Translations under genes and position numbers: made by a program
In this document: in pieces, positions 30,800-43,300 of the stretch
How positions within the stretch are numbered: position 1 is the first letter of the stretch
Layout of the letters: each line of letters starts with the position of its first letter
Notes under the pieces: generated by a model
Databases searched by the model: none
Seen by the model: the letters and a program-made list of their open reading frames with translations, nothing else
What the model was told of the DNA's origin: nothing
Origin: Psococerastis gibbosa
Lineage: Eukaryota; Arthropoda; Insecta; Psocodea; Psocidae
Length of the DNA stretch: 64,000 nt
Reading direction: 5' to 3'
Assembly: GCA_963971405.1 (NCBI GenBank)
Contig: OZ020490.1
Location: 11,952,874 to 12,016,873, forward strand

Positions 30800-31660
30800 G
30801 CTTTCCAATTTATACCTAGCATAAGGAAAGCTTTGTGATGGTCGAAATTTTCGATTCCGAGATTTGAACGGATTTACACATTTTGAGGTACCAGGAATCC
30901 AAAAAAGTGGTTTTTACGAAATGTCTGTCTGTCGCTTTGTCTGTCTGTCTGTTCATCAATTTCCGGACAAACTACTCTGCCGATTTTGATGAAATTTGGC
31001 ATGTAGATTGACAAAAATCAAACCTCAAGACCATTTTTTTATTTTGGGCTAACTCAATTTGGGGGGGTTTTATTCTCAAAAAACTCCAAAAAAAAAAATT
31101 AAAAAAAATTATTTCTCAAAAATGGCTCCAACGATTTCTTTTAAATTCACATATCTTGTAGACAATATTAATGTTGACAAAATGCGGGGGGTCACTTTCC
31201 CATTGATAGTTTGCATCTGGGGGTAAAAAAAATAAAAATAACTAAATTTTCATGAAAAATTATTAAAAAATAATTTTCCTGCGAAACCTTTCTATCAATG
31301 ATTTCTTCCCTCAGGCATGTTTTAGGTGTTAAATTGAGTAACGAAACCGGACAGGTTTCTTTACCAAAAAAACTATTTGGTTTTGTGCAAATATTTGATT
31401 TTTTTTAATGATAGAAAATTCACGCTCAAATGCATTGCGTGTCCTGCCATTATTGCTGTGTGGTATTGTGTTGGTCTGATCTATCTAGAATTTACCTCAC
31501 CTCCAGTGACATCAGGAAGTGGACAACCCCCCCCCCCCCCCGAGATCTCTGAAATTTAACCATATGAAAATTATTTACCATGAAATTATTCATTTTCTCT
31601 ATCTGCTAATCATGATAAATTGGAAAGCATGTTCGAGTAAACTCGGACCGGTTCTTTTAT
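30800..31660 (+). repeat. Repeat family C, copy 4 (full length)
   Basis: Complete + strand copy from GCTTTCCAATTTAT at 30800 to 'aaactcggaccggttctttt'. It shows the (TCTG)n tract at 30921, the 'gcggggggtcac' block, 'gatttcttccctcaggcatg' and the C-run before 'cgagatctct'. Confidence 0.85.
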
Positions 31661-31904
31661 AATAATAAATAAAAATTATAATTAAATACTAAAAAAAACT
31701 GTACGGTATGATGTTGTAACTGTAAAAAATCATAGAAAAACATGGGTTGCTAAGACCGTAAAAACAATAATTTCCCCTTGAGATACCCGTTTTCAATCGC
31801 AGCACCATAACCAATCCAAAAGGAGACATTTGAAGAATACAAATCAGGAAGAATTCATGGCAGCAAGTGAGGATCAACCTATTAAAACTTCCTTATATAC
31901 CGAG

Positions 31905-32120
31905 TTGGACAACTTTCATATACCTGGCTTAGGCTGGGGTTGCAAAGGTCAGATTCGGATTGTCCAGTTGGTAAATTAATGGACTGCGAAACGGAGGGTT
32001 GAGGTTCGAAACTCGATTAAATAGGAAAGCAAAAAAGGCATGTTTCTGACTACAACATCCCTCCCAAATACAGCAGTGGTCTAGCGAGAGGATCCTCTTA
32101 CCTCTAACCTGAAGCCTGGT
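31905..32120 (+). repeat. tRNA-like sequence next to minisatellite
   Basis: 'gtccagttggtaaattaatgg' (A-box-like) followed at 31998 by 'gaggttcgaaactc' (good B box) suggests a tRNA-derived SINE. The cloverleaf does not close, so it is not a functional tRNA. Its flank 'ggacaactttc' recurs after the minisatellite at 32503. Confidence 0.45.
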
Positions 32121-32473
32121 AGAGGATTCCTCGACCAGTCCTCAGGCCTAGACCGTCAGTTGTCGTGCTCAGAGGATTCCTCTGCCAATCCTCAGGCCTA
32201 GACCGTCAGTTGTCGTGCTCGGAGGATTCCTCTGCTAGTCCTCAGGCCTAGACCGGCATTTGTCGTGCTCAGAGGATTCCTCTGCTAGTCCTCAGGCCTA
32301 GACCGTCATTTGTCGTGCTCAGAAGATTCCTCTGCTAGTCCTCAGGCCTAGACCGTCATTTATTGTCTTGCTCAGAGGATTCCTCTGCCAATCCTAAGAC
32401 CTAGACCGTCATTTGTCGTGCTCAGGGGATTCCTCTGCTAGTTCTCAGGCCTGGACCGTAATTTGTCGTGCTC
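32121..32473 (+). repeat. Minisatellite, 50-bp unit, 7 copies
   Basis: Units start 'agaggattcctct', a near-palindrome, followed by 'cagtcctcaggcctagaccg' and 'tttgtcgtgctc'. The first four units are exactly 50 bp; the fifth has a short insertion. Divergence between units is low. Confidence 0.9.
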
Positions 32474-32777
32474 GTGCCATAGCGCTTTTTATATGATGCG
32501 ATGGACAACTTTCGTACCGGGCTCAGTCTAATGGCACAAAGGTCAGATCAGAGTTGTTGAACCTCAAGAGCCTACCTCAAGTCCTAAATTCAACTAATTT
32601 AAGTCGTCGTTGACAGTCAGTGAAACAGTTAGACACATTTTGGGTACTGGGTCAATTGGAACGGGCCCTGCAATATTTACAGTATTGGCATTTTAGTTTG
32701 AGGTGGCCCGTACCTGTGATATGGGTATGCTATGTCAAATTTTAACTTAATTGGGGTACGTGCTTAGCGTATAATAC

Positions 32778-32940
32778 CAGGGACGGATCCAGCCCATTGG
32801 GGAGGGGAGGAGGGTAATTGTGGGTCAAAATAGAATAACACACTCTCCTAAGCATCAAAGCATGGCCTAAGTTGTAACAAGTGTGGACTCAAACTAATAA
32901 CCTTTCCAGAGAAAGTCCATATCACCACTGTATATATGCC
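32778..32940 (-). repeat. Fragments of MITE family A and SINE family D
   Basis: CAGGGACGGATCCAGCCCAT at 32778 and 'attgtgggtcaaaatag' are an inverted family A fragment. From 32855 to 32940 a degraded minus-strand family D SINE follows ('gtgtggactcaaactaataa', 'cctttcc'). Confidence 0.5.
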
Positions 32941-32944
32941 TTAA

Positions 32945-34130
32945 TATCTTAAATCAAATCAAATTAAATATTGATTTATTCCAATTTTGCAACATACATA
33001 TTTGAGATGAGAGACACTCCCACTCCATATCTTAAAGCCTAAGAGGTGTGGGGGAAATTTAAACAAAAGGGGGACACGCACACCTACAACACGAGGCAAA
33101 GGGGAGACCTGGCATGGTCAGCACCACGCACAGCCAAGTGTGAGCGACTGGATAAGGATTCGTTTACCTTAGAAAACGCCCAATTGAACTGAAAGCGGCA
33201 AGAAATGCTACTAACTTCCCTAAATTGCTTAGAGACCATCTCTTAGAGAAAGCTTTCTACACTGTCACTGAGCCACTAGCACAATGACAATGAAATCTAG
33301 AACTGCCTGGTTTTAACAATATTTTGACGATTATTCTTTATACTTTCTTGTCGATTGATTTCTTGATTGTATAATTTACAAGAAATATTTATTTATTTAT
33401 TTATTTATGCAGCCAAAATCTCTTCGCAAAATAGCTCTTAGCAAATTAACCTACCAACAGCAATGATTCGTTGATAAAATGACAAGAAACTCTTCGGCCA
33501 CTGTTAAGCAATAAACCATCTTAACCATCTGAATTCAAATGGAACGAAGCGTAATGTAGAGCACCTGACGGGTCCCTAGACGCATCATGAACATCCGTTG
33601 AAGCATAATTTAGGTTTAGGCCTAAATTGTGGGAACTTGACCGAAAATATCATTACTTATAACTTGTGTCTAGATGATGAAGCATTGGCCACCACAGTGA
33701 CACCTCATTCCCATTGTTTAGTGACGCATTCATACTATAAGTCCAGAGATGAATTTCATCAATTAAACAGCAAGGTAACTGTGGTTTGTCAAAAAAAAAA
33801 CTGTGGTTTGCGGGATTCTAATCATAAATCATACTGTAAAAAAATGATACCTACTTTACTGCACAATAGAGCTAAATGAACCGTTTTTTTTTTCTTTTTA
33901 ATTAAATTGTTTTCAAGGGGATTATGACACTGAAAATGTTTGCATTCATAAGGTTCCAGCAAGGCAGCGCAAAACGGGGGCTGTCAAGAAAATGTCAAAA
34001 GTCAAATAAAAGCCGGCTGGGGGAAGTTTTGAGATAATATGTCCGGGATACAGTCAGATCGGAGAAAGCAAAAAAAAAAGCTGAAAGAATGCATATATAA
34101 GCAGTGGCGGACTTAGGGTTTGTGCGGACA
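32945..34130. other. No gene supported
   Basis: Contains a short (ATTT)n at 33388-33408. An open frame of 93 codons at 33598-33879 has no recognisable domain and ordinary AT-rich composition, so it is not called. Confidence 0.4.
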
Positions 34131-34442
34131 CAAGCATAAGAAATTTCGCGGACATGTAGGCTAAAGTCCCACTGTCGACCTTTGCAGTTAGTATAGCTTA
34201 TTTATTTATTATTACCTATACATATAGTATTATTTTTTAACTTTTATATATTATTTATTCACCTATACATTATTTATTTACCTATGTATAGATATATTTA
34301 TTTAAATGGCATTATCAACGTAATAATGCCTAAATTCGCTGCAGCAGAACGTAGGTAGTTACTTCCGGTTACTTCTTTTTTTAATTATTTAAATGGGAAC
34401 GGAACAAAAAATACGATTTTCTTTAAATAAGCTTACACGCTT

Positions 34443-35265
34443 TTGAAAAGAACCGGTCTGAGTTTACTCGAACATGCTTTCCAATTTATCAAAATTAGTA
34501 GATAGAGAAAATGAGTAATTTCATGGTAAATAATTTTCCTATGGTTAAATTTCCGATATCTCGGAGGGGGGGGGGGGGTTGTCCATCTAAAATCACTGGA
34601 GGTGAGGTAAAACACAGCAATAATGGCAGAGCACGCAATGCATTTGAGCGTGAATTTTCTATAAAAAAAAAACATTTTTTGCACAAAACCAAATAGTTTT
34701 TTGGGAAAGCAACCTGTCCTGTTTCGTTACTCAATTTAACACCTAAAACATGCCTGAAAGTAGAAATCATCGATAGAAAGGATTCAAAGAAAAATTATTT
34801 TTAGTCATTTCTCATTGAAATTACTTATGTTTATTTTTTTACCCCCAGAAGCAAACTATCAAGGGGCAAGTGACCCCCCGCATTTTGTCAACATTAATGA
34901 CGACTACAATATATGTGAATTTAAAAGAAATCGTTGGAGCCGTTTTTGAGAAATAAGTTTTTTAGGCGTTTTTTTGGAGTTTTTTGAGAATAAAACCCCC
35001 CCAAAATGAGTTAGCCCAACAACAAAAAATGTCTCGAGGTATGATTTTTGTAAACCTATATTAAAAATTTCGTTAAAATCGGCGGAAAAGTTTGGCCGGA
35101 AATCGATGAACAGACAGACAGAGCGACAGAGCGACAGACAGACAGACATTTCGTAAAAACCACTTTTTTTGGTTCCTGGGACCTCAAAACGTTCCGTTGA
35201 AATCTCGGAATCGAAAATTTGGACCGTCACAAAGCTTTCCTTATACTACGTATAAATTGGAAAGC
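34443..35265 (-). repeat. Repeat family C, copy 5 (full length)
   Basis: Minus-strand copy from 'gaaccggtctgagtttactc' to 'attggaaagc'. It carries the (CAGA)n tract at 35112-35146 and a G-run at 34565. Highly similar to copy 2. Confidence 0.85.
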
Positions 35266-35689
35266 AATAACCACAAAAATATATATTAAACTCAAGCATC
35301 TGCGCGCACGCACTTTTTATCAATTAACCACGTGCAAAAATCTTCCTGCAAACTTAGCCGTAGGCTGCAACAAATCCCGTTGTGCCCCAGAGGCAGAGTA
35401 CAGGACATCAGCTGGTTCTATAAACCCCCTGCATGAGCCGGTGAAATTTAAATTACACGTATTGGCGGGAAAAAGTTGTGCAACTGTCATTTCTCTAATT
35501 TGCAGAACCGTAGTGCAGTTCATGCTGCGTGTAATTGGTACAGGTTCCCAGAGACTCGCCACTGATTGATCCGAGGCATCAGGTCTTTGGGTCACCCGTC
35601 ACCGCTATTGTATGCACATTTCCCCGTATTGTCCATAACAAGGCTAATACCTACATGTTCCAGGTTTACAGGTGACCCGACAAGTCTGT

Positions 35690-36130
35690 AACTGATGGGA
35701 ATCCGTTGTCAGAGAGTTGGGCTAATCCGGTAAGACTTGGGTTCGGTTCCTGACGATGATTACATTTTTTCACCATGTCTGTCACAGTTTTGTAACCGTA
35801 CAAGCATGGACGGATACAGGGGATGGCATGATGGGTAGCTGCCTTCTGTACTACCCACTCCCAAATTGGGCTGGATCAGTCCCTGCGTAGTTCATAAATG
35901 AACCATGGTAGGCTGAGCTGGCTGAGCTGTCCGAGAGTTGAGCTATGGTCCAGCAGGGCTTGGAATCAATTCCGGTAAGGAGTATAAATTGTTTACCACT
36001 CACCCATTCACCCACTAAGGTTTAACGTCTGTGTGTCCATAATCAATGAACCTTGATAGGAATGGTGTCAGAAAGTTGAGGAAAGGTCCAGAAATGCGTT
36101 GGCTCTATTCCTGTCATTGAATATGCATTA
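35690..36130 (+). repeat. Three tandem tRNA-like repeats interrupted by a family A fragment
   Basis: Three related segments start 'gtcagagagttgggctaatc' (35709), 'gtccgagagttgagctatgg' (35930) and 'gtcagaaagttgaggaaagg' (36068); each ends with a B-box-like element, best in 'gggttcggttcc' at 35749. They look like tRNA-derived modules in tandem. A short family A MITE lies at 35811-35888. Confidence 0.5.
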
Positions 36131-36235
36131 TTTCAACACTAACTTTTAAGGTATCTTCTTTTCTTTTTTTGAATCATTTTTTATTGTACCTTATTATTCC
36201 AACACTCCAAACTTTCTAAACTATTATACACAAGC

Positions 36236-36545
36236 GGGGCTTGGGACCGCTGCGCGGCCCCGCCCCTCATGCGCCTGCGGCGGGCGGCAGCTCGACCCTT
36301 CGGGGCCTCGCATTGACGTGGTTTAATTGGGCATTACGCAGCTCGCCCCTTCGGGCCTCGCGATTATCAACTTCACTTTCCAGAATTTTCTAATTTTCCG
36401 CGCAATTTTTTAAATTGTTTCTGTCATAAGACCCTTCTCCTGACAATAGCAAACACAACAAAACAAAAAAAAAGTGAAATCGGTCCAGCCGTTCACGCGT
36501 GATGGCGTGACCAAGGGAAATAGGGGTTAATTTTTATTTATAGAG
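36236..36545 (+). repeat. GC-rich block followed by an 'aatcggtccagccgttc' repeat end
   Basis: 36236-36370 is locally very GC- and CpG-rich, with two 'cagctcg.cccttcggg' blocks. It leads into 'gtgaaatcggtccagccgtt' and 'ttaatttttatttatagag', a terminal motif that I recognise as common to dispersed repeats of many invertebrate genomes. Class uncertain. Confidence 0.45.
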
Positions 36546-36877
36546 TTTAATAGGGGCCCGGGCTAATCCTTTGGGGCCCCTCTTCCACCAATTTATGAAA
36601 CACAATGTTATACAATGTTGTAAATTATTATATTATTATTATATCGGGAAATTTGTACCGGAGACGGGGGAGGGTTTGGAGGTATGAAAGGCGCTAACAA
36701 TGAAGGAAAACAGGGTTCTTTTAGGACACTTATAAAAAATGCGAAATCATGTTCTCCACATACGAGACAAGTAACAATTGATCGTCGGGTTAGCCAAATC
36801 AGCTCTCGATGGGCAGTCTAACCCACTAGTACCGTTCATTCGATATTTGGCGGTCGTTAGGTTGAGCGTGGGACAGG

Positions 36878-37052
36878 ACAAGCAAGGTAATACGTTTGGA
36901 CGATTCAGAGAATCACAGAAGATTTCCAATAGTAACTGACATTAATGGTATGTATACAATATAACTAAGTAAGTATTCGCAAAGTAATAAGTTTGAGCGA
37001 TTCAGAGAATCACAGATACATTTCCAAAAGTAACCCACGTTAATGGGATTTA
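36878..37052 (+). repeat. Tandem duplication, ~96-bp unit (2 copies)
   Basis: 'gattcagagaatcacagaag' at 36901 recurs as 'gattcagagaatcacagata' at 36999, with matching flanks ('aagtaata.gttt', 'taatgg'). Confidence 0.75.
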
Positions 37053-37479
37053 ACGAAATTATACCCAACCGCGATAAGATGACATTTGGAACCCACTGTT
37101 TATTCCAAAACTTGCATTAGCGGATTTTTATAAGTGTTCCAAATCTCATCCTATCGTGGTCGGGTATTAGGTAGTATGTACTTGACCCAGAACATAAAGA
37201 ACTTGTTTTGGCAATCTCAAGACCTGCTGTTTGCAAAATTAAGCATGCAAAACGACCTGCATAGTGACTGTAATTGACCCCCTATTCCACACGTGGGCAG
37301 TTTTTTTTTTTTTTTTGTTGAGATTTCATCTACTTATTAAGACGGTGACCAATGCTCAACTTACAATAATAATAATAATAAATAAAAATAATGATAATAA
37401 TAAAGCCTTTATTGAAAAAATAAAATAAAAATACTGTAGAATCTACAGTAATTTTTTTTTTTTACCTACAGTGTAGATG

Positions 37480-37745
37480 GGCAAGATTAGGGTCTATGGC
37501 CCTCTCTCACTTACACCTAATTGTACATATCAACGATAGGTTAATTGAAATATTTGTGTATTTTGTATAATAAACTGAAATACAGCCTGCAAAAAAATGT
37601 ATTTTTAGCCTGCAAACTATTCAATTCCCTTCCAATTGAGTTAAAGGTCATCCGCTCAAGTAAGGATTTTTTAAATACATCTAAGAATTTCATTTATAAA
37701 GCTGACAATAAACATTTACTTCAAATATTTCAGAATGCTTCATAG
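37480..37745 (+). mobile_element. LINE C-terminal fragment
   Basis: The frame at 37545-37745 ends CKLFNSLPIELKVIRSSKDF then LNTSKNFI, the F-N-x-LP-x-E/I ... F-K tail of CR1/jockey-type reverse transcriptases. The rest of the element is missing. (AAT)n microsatellite and T-runs lie upstream. Confidence 0.6.
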
Positions 37746-37984
37746 ATCTCTTCTCAAATAACTTTGTGACATTGTACATAATATAGAGACCACAATTTTA
37801 ATTGCATTTTTTATTCAACTAGGCCTATATTTTATACTTTTTGGACTGTAAGTTTATTCGTTTAAAAAATTATGTATTGTATTTAACATTTGACCCCAGC
37901 GTGACAAGTTATTTTTGTACTTAATGCTGGGGATTTATGTTTTGATTTTTATTGATTGTTCAATTATATATATATATATTTTTT

Positions 37985-38057
37985 TTATAAAAAGATAAAT
38001 CGCATGCAAACAATTTAATGAATGCATCCGATTGACCTTTTCAGTCGCCTCTGTAGA
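37985..38057 (-). repeat. tRNA-related SINE family E, copy 6 (truncated)
   Basis: Only the distal part remains: 'atcgcatgcaaacaatttaa', 'catccgattgacc', 'cagtcgcctctgtag'. Confidence 0.7.
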
Positions 38058-38059
38058 TA

Positions 38060-39678
38060 TACACATACTTACTTACTTACATTCATACCTTCGATCCTAT
38101 CCATAAATCATAATGACTAGTGTATATCGCACGTCCACTCACTGCCATTGTAGGATCATTCCAGGCAGCAAATTGAACGAAATGAACGTAACATTACGTA
38201 ACATAGTTTTTATTGGACCAGTTGCACACCAGTTGGACAATGATAGGAAAGTAGCCGCCCAATAATGAATTTAATTTCAAATCAACTATAGTATTTCTTG
38301 GGTATAACGGTTTATTTTATATAGGTTTAGATTTAGTAATTACATTTGTTAGGTTAAGTGTATCACGAATCGTTAAGGTTGATTAAAGATAGGTATAAAA
38401 CAATGGTAAGGAGGTTCAGTGCCGTGGATTTCTATCAACATGAGGCAAGACTTGAAAGCTCTAATAATGCGAAAGTACCTGCAAATCACGACCTATCATT
38501 TTTTTATGAACCGGGGGGGGGGGGTGCCACACTCTGAATACCTAATGGGTAGGCTTACCATATTTTTCGGGCTTCAACCCCGGACAGGTTACCAAGTGCA
38601 ATTCTATCTAGTGTACTTTTCCGAACTGCACACCTAGTAAAGTTTGTTTAATATCTGTAAATCCGAACTGCACACCTTGTAAAGTTTGTTTAATATCTCG
38701 TGAAATGGTAAATTTTCAGTACAAAGGGTAAACCCCGGACAAATATCAACCCCGGACCGGACACCCGTTCGCGGGCTGTAACCCCAGACTGTCGGATTAC
38801 ATTATAGTCCTATGCATTTTATGTATTTGCATTTGGGGGGAAGGGGAGGGATTGAACACCCAAAACCCCCTGACTTGTACGTCGCACGTCAGTACACCAA
38901 TTGTTACAAAAAAGTAAAGCATTTGTGATGGTGAAACTTATTTACCATAGATGATCGGATGAACCACTCAAACAATATAATCATCTGCTATGATAAATAG
39001 GAAACCATGTACCGGTTCACTCATATCAGTTATTTTAAACTTCAGAAAAGAAGTAGACATATCTGACGTTACTCTCCAGTCTTTAATTTTTTAGGTATAC
39101 CGAACAACATATAATTACTTTTTATACTATACCGTACCCCATTTTAATGCCCAGTGTTACTTAACATGGCTGTATAGGCTTTTACAACCTTGCCGTCTTC
39201 CATACCTCACAGCATCAGCTATTACATCAAGGTCCGATCCGGTCTTTATCCACATCGGAAGTCTTTAATAACACTCTGGGGCCCGTAGAGAAATCTGACA
39301 CAACTGTACCGGTAGTCTCCACATTCACTGATGTAATAATCTATGCGAGTGGCCTTGCAGGGGGACGAAGAAATGGCACCAATGTTTAATGACTCTGAGA
39401 GAGAGAAATTGCCGGCAAATCGACAGAACTTGTGGCATTTTGTCACATTGTGGAGGTCACAAAGGTGCTGGCTGCCATATTAGGTAATACCAGCTGCGCA
39501 TCTTCATACATACAACTTATATAAATCATTTATAACTTTCTTGAGGTATTCTGTTAAATTTCTTTTCACTTGGCCTTTATAGGTTCATTATAGGCCCTAC
39601 TGTTTAGTTGATAAAATATTTCGACATAAACATCGGCTTATAAATATTGAGGATTGTTTTGACCGGTGCTAAGACAAA
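38060..39678. other. No gene supported; one short tandem duplication
   Basis: A ~50-bp duplication around 'ccgaactgcacacc' lies at 38618-38700, and 'aaccccggac' is repeated nearby. Otherwise nothing recognised. Confidence 0.4.
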
Positions 39679-40378
39679 TGTCAAGGTCATCTAATGGTTA
39701 CTAAGCGTTAATTGTCTTGTCCATTGGTAACTTGGAGGGGCGAGTGAGAGGGGCGAGTGAGAGGGGCGAGTGAGAGGGGCGAGTGAGAGGGGCGAGTGAG
39801 AGGGGCGAGTGAGAGGGGCGAGTGAGGTAGGAGAGTGAGAAGGCCCTGTGACAACACAAGAGTCAAGGTCATCGAATGTGAACCAAGCGTTAATTGTCTT
39901 GTTCATTGGAAACTTTGAGGGACTAGTGAGAGTGGGGACTCAAAGGGGTGAGAGGAGCGAGTGAGGTAGGAGAGTGAGAAGGTCCTGTGACAACACAAGA
40001 GTCAAGGTCATCGAATGTGAACCAGCGTTAATTGTCTTGTTCATTGGAAACTTTGAGGGACGAGTGAGAGTGGGGACTCAAAGGGATGAGAGGAGCGAGT
40101 GAGGTAGGAGAGTGAGAAGGTCCTGTGACAACACAAGAGTCAAGGTCATCGAATGTGAACCAGCGTTAATTGTCTTGTTCATTGGAAACTTTGAGGGACT
40201 AGTGAGAGTGGGGACTCAAAGGGGTGAGAGGAGCGAGTGAGGTAGGAGAGTGAGAAGGTCCTGTGACAACACAAGAGTCAAGGTCATCGAATGTGAACCA
40301 GCGTTAATTGTCTTGTTCATTGGAGACTTTGAGGGGCGAGTGAGAGTGGGGACTCAAAGGGGTGAGTGAGAGGGGCCA
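39679..40378 (+). repeat. Minisatellite, 138-bp unit, ~5 copies, with 13-bp inner repeat
   Basis: 'ggtcctgtgacaacacaaga' recurs at spacings of 139, 138 and 138 bp (39842, 39981, 40119, 40257). A 13-bp inner unit ggggcgagtgaga is reiterated about seven times at 39736-39825. Units are nearly identical, so the array is young. Confidence 0.9.
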
Positions 40379-40379
40379 A

Positions 40380-41500
40380 GGTCGGAATACATTGTGATAG
40401 TAGGATTCCTTTATTATGAATTAGGGAGTCTCTTGTATAGTTTTCTTGGGCATGTTCCTGACCACAACATCCCAATTTTATTAGTCAAGAGTGAGTATCC
40501 TGTCGTGCCACGGCGTCTTTTTCTAGTACAGTTTTCACCCCGGTTACCTTTACTTTCGATTCAGGTCCTCCCCAGGACTCAGGACCCACCCCATCGCCTT
40601 CTCTCTTTTCACATTTATCAAAACCGCAACTGATTCCAAATTTTCAGTGCAATGAATTCATTATTTGTTCATTCTTCATGATGCCTAAACGTTCAGCAGA
40701 TGTCAGATAAGCTAGACACCTCGTGAGCATCACCTTATTTATTACTAGCACCATTATGTTGTCAACCCGGTTCCAAACAGCCTAATGATCTGCGCGCACG
40801 GATAGCTACTTAGCCCAGCTGATCTTTCCCTCATCTTTATCAAATTAAGGTTCACCATACCCAACATAACGGATACAAAAATAAAAAATCTATAAAAAAA
40901 CTCCACAGTATGCTATTTTCTTGGAGCTACAGGCACATTACGAGCACATTGAACGCCCAAATTTATAATAATTATGGAGAACCATGTAGGTTCTACGACC
41001 CCTACTTCAGGTGTAAGAAATCTTATTTTTAGCACCTTATGGCCAAAATGTATTATATTGTAGCATTATATGGTATATTAAACTAGCAATTTCGGTTGGT
41101 CCAATTTAGTCTTTTACGGATCATCTATTTTGAATTTAAACTGCATATTACTATGCAGTCCATTTGCTACTACACGTAGCTTGACTCGTGGCAATGTGTA
41201 CCAGAGGCTGTGGGAAGGGAACGCCTCTTACCAATGGTGCGAAAATGGTTTAAAAGGTTAGGCCCCGAATGTATATGTTTAGGCAACTTCGCCTAAGTAG
41301 GAACGTGATTTGTTCCTTCATTGATTACTATCATAATAACTGGGGCCACTTTTCTATAGTGCTAATAGAAATAAGTCCATTCTATGGTGTTGTTGGTTGC
41401 GGTGTGAGAACATTTCTACTTATAAACGGCTACCTTATGGAAATAGTTCTATTTTTTTAATATATTGGTCAAGGTTAATGGCAATGGTGTAATACTATTT
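40380..41500. other. No feature seen
   Basis: Short blocks ('catgttcctgaccacaacat', 'gtcgtgcca.ggcg.ctttt') echo the flanks of the 32-kb minisatellite, hinting at a shared host repeat. No coding content supported. Confidence 0.4.
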
Positions 41501-41502
41501 AA

Positions 41503-41810
41503 CAAAGGGTTAGTTGGACTTACATTGTGTGCTGTGTTAATAGTCATTAGTGTCTCATAGACATCGAACAATTAGGGCAGAGCCCATTGTCAGGGGAAGG
41601 GAGCGACGTTTCGGGAGTTGATGCTACTCCCATCATCAGGCTAAGCCCTGAGAAGGACTAATGGGTTCTGGACGACGATTGAGTCATTGCTCTTGTATTC
41701 TACTCTGAATATTTAAATAAATCCAAACCCCTTGCGAATTTGATCTACCGTTCTATCGATTGAAATGCAAGCTGTCACACCACGCGACCACGGCCCTCGC
41801 TAGTGTATAC
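41503..41810 (-). repeat. Second, partial copy of the inverted-repeat/tRNA-like element
   Basis: 41503-41660 matches the reverse complement of 21287-21412 ('gaacaattagg', 'cgggag'). 41740-41805 matches the reverse complement of the tRNA-like module at 20975-21035. The terminal repeat at the tRNA-like end is missing. Confidence 0.65.
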
Positions 41811-41814
41811 TAGT

Positions 41815-43300
41815 TTGAAACTACTACTTGAACTTCACTTTTTCCTTAACCAATGGCTACCATATCATGTCTACTGTCATAGCGCGCTGGCTTTTGGGAT
41901 CGGTATTCAGGGCCTGGACTGTTGCTTCTTTTAACTTCCTCTGCTTGAAACCTGTCTCCCTAAGAATGATCCTTGCTTTGTCCCATATATAATTTTATGG
42001 TCTTCAGTCCAGGCATGGTCTGCTAAATGGGATTTCTCTGTTTCTCCTAGTCTAATGCACAGTTTGTATTCCTCAACACTTTCTGCTAGTGATTGACGTG
42101 TTTCTCTTATGTATAGGTAGTTTTGTTCCTCAACACATGTTTGAAGTATGTTGATATCCGTTTTATAACCGCACCAGCAACTCGGTCGAGAAATTAACGC
42201 CTACTTTGTAAATTTTATTTTATGATTTATTTGTTTGGCCAAAAACATTTTATGAAAAGTCCCTAAGTGGACCCAAAGACATGAATGAACAACCAAAGAC
42301 GTTGTGCAGGTTTTGCTTGACATAACTGTGCATGGTGGACCTAAATATACACTAACGACCGCCAATCGCGCCAAGCCGTCGAAATCTCCTATTATGACGG
42401 TCTCTGAAACTCATTAGATGCACTTTTATTACCGCAGAATGACCAGTTTGGCCGAGTTTTACTAATAAATGGTTTGAAAGTTATGTTATAATGATTATTA
42501 GTTTTTAATGGATACACAGCGTTTTCTTATGTTAGGTAGTGCAGCATGCGTTATATTGGAATTCTCAGAGTTATCGGAAAATTTAACAGTTATACCACCC
42601 ATCGGGTTGGCTGAAACTATGGAATATTTTTCTACTCTTCACTTTATTATATTTTATTTTAATGACTTTATTTTTAGCTGAGACCAGCGTCCTCTTTTAC
42701 ACTCAACTAGGGGTCAGCAACAAAAACAGTAGTACAATATTTTACAATACAATTTAAAATAGAATTGTTAATTCCGTAAGACTAAAGCACTCACTCACTC
42801 ACAAACACAAGCATGGGGTGGTTCGAATTACTCCTAGCCTACCTAATATTTGAAATTAGATGGTTCTTGAGTTGAATCCTGAAGACAGTTTAGTTTTTGT
42901 AGACTTAGTCACGTAGGTATATACTGGTACTATACTTGGTCTCATTTAGGTCCTATAAAAGCGTGTTCAATCTAAAAGCGCACTTCCAAACGTTTCTTCA
43001 ACATCTTCAGTGGCACTACGTAGACTTCTATAATTTTGTATCTCGGAGGCTCAGCAGATTTAAATGTTCTTGAAGCTTAGGGCTTTGAGAAGTCGCCCAT
43101 GACACTTGGTGGCATATTGAATGCATCGTATATTAATGTACTTTCTTCTGCCGCGTAACACTTGTAGTTATATGCTGTACTCAACAGGCGGTTGAGTGTA
43201 TCCTACCGTTGGTGCTGGCCGCAGCTACTCGGCCCTCAGGCTCTGACTTATGGGCAGACTGGACATTTGCCCAGGGCGACAAGCTTCGGAGGAGTGCCGG
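41815..43300. other. No gene supported
   Basis: A fragment 'ttttacactcaactagggg' near 42695 resembles the SINE family D body. Otherwise nothing recognised. Confidence 0.4.

Noticed and set aside
32121..32473. Regularly spaced repeats resembling a CRISPR array
   Set aside because: Whole 50-bp units are repeated with no unique spacers, in a eukaryotic context; it is a minisatellite.
33598..33879. 93-codon open frame
   Set aside because: No domain, no splice or start context, and composition like surrounding non-coding DNA.
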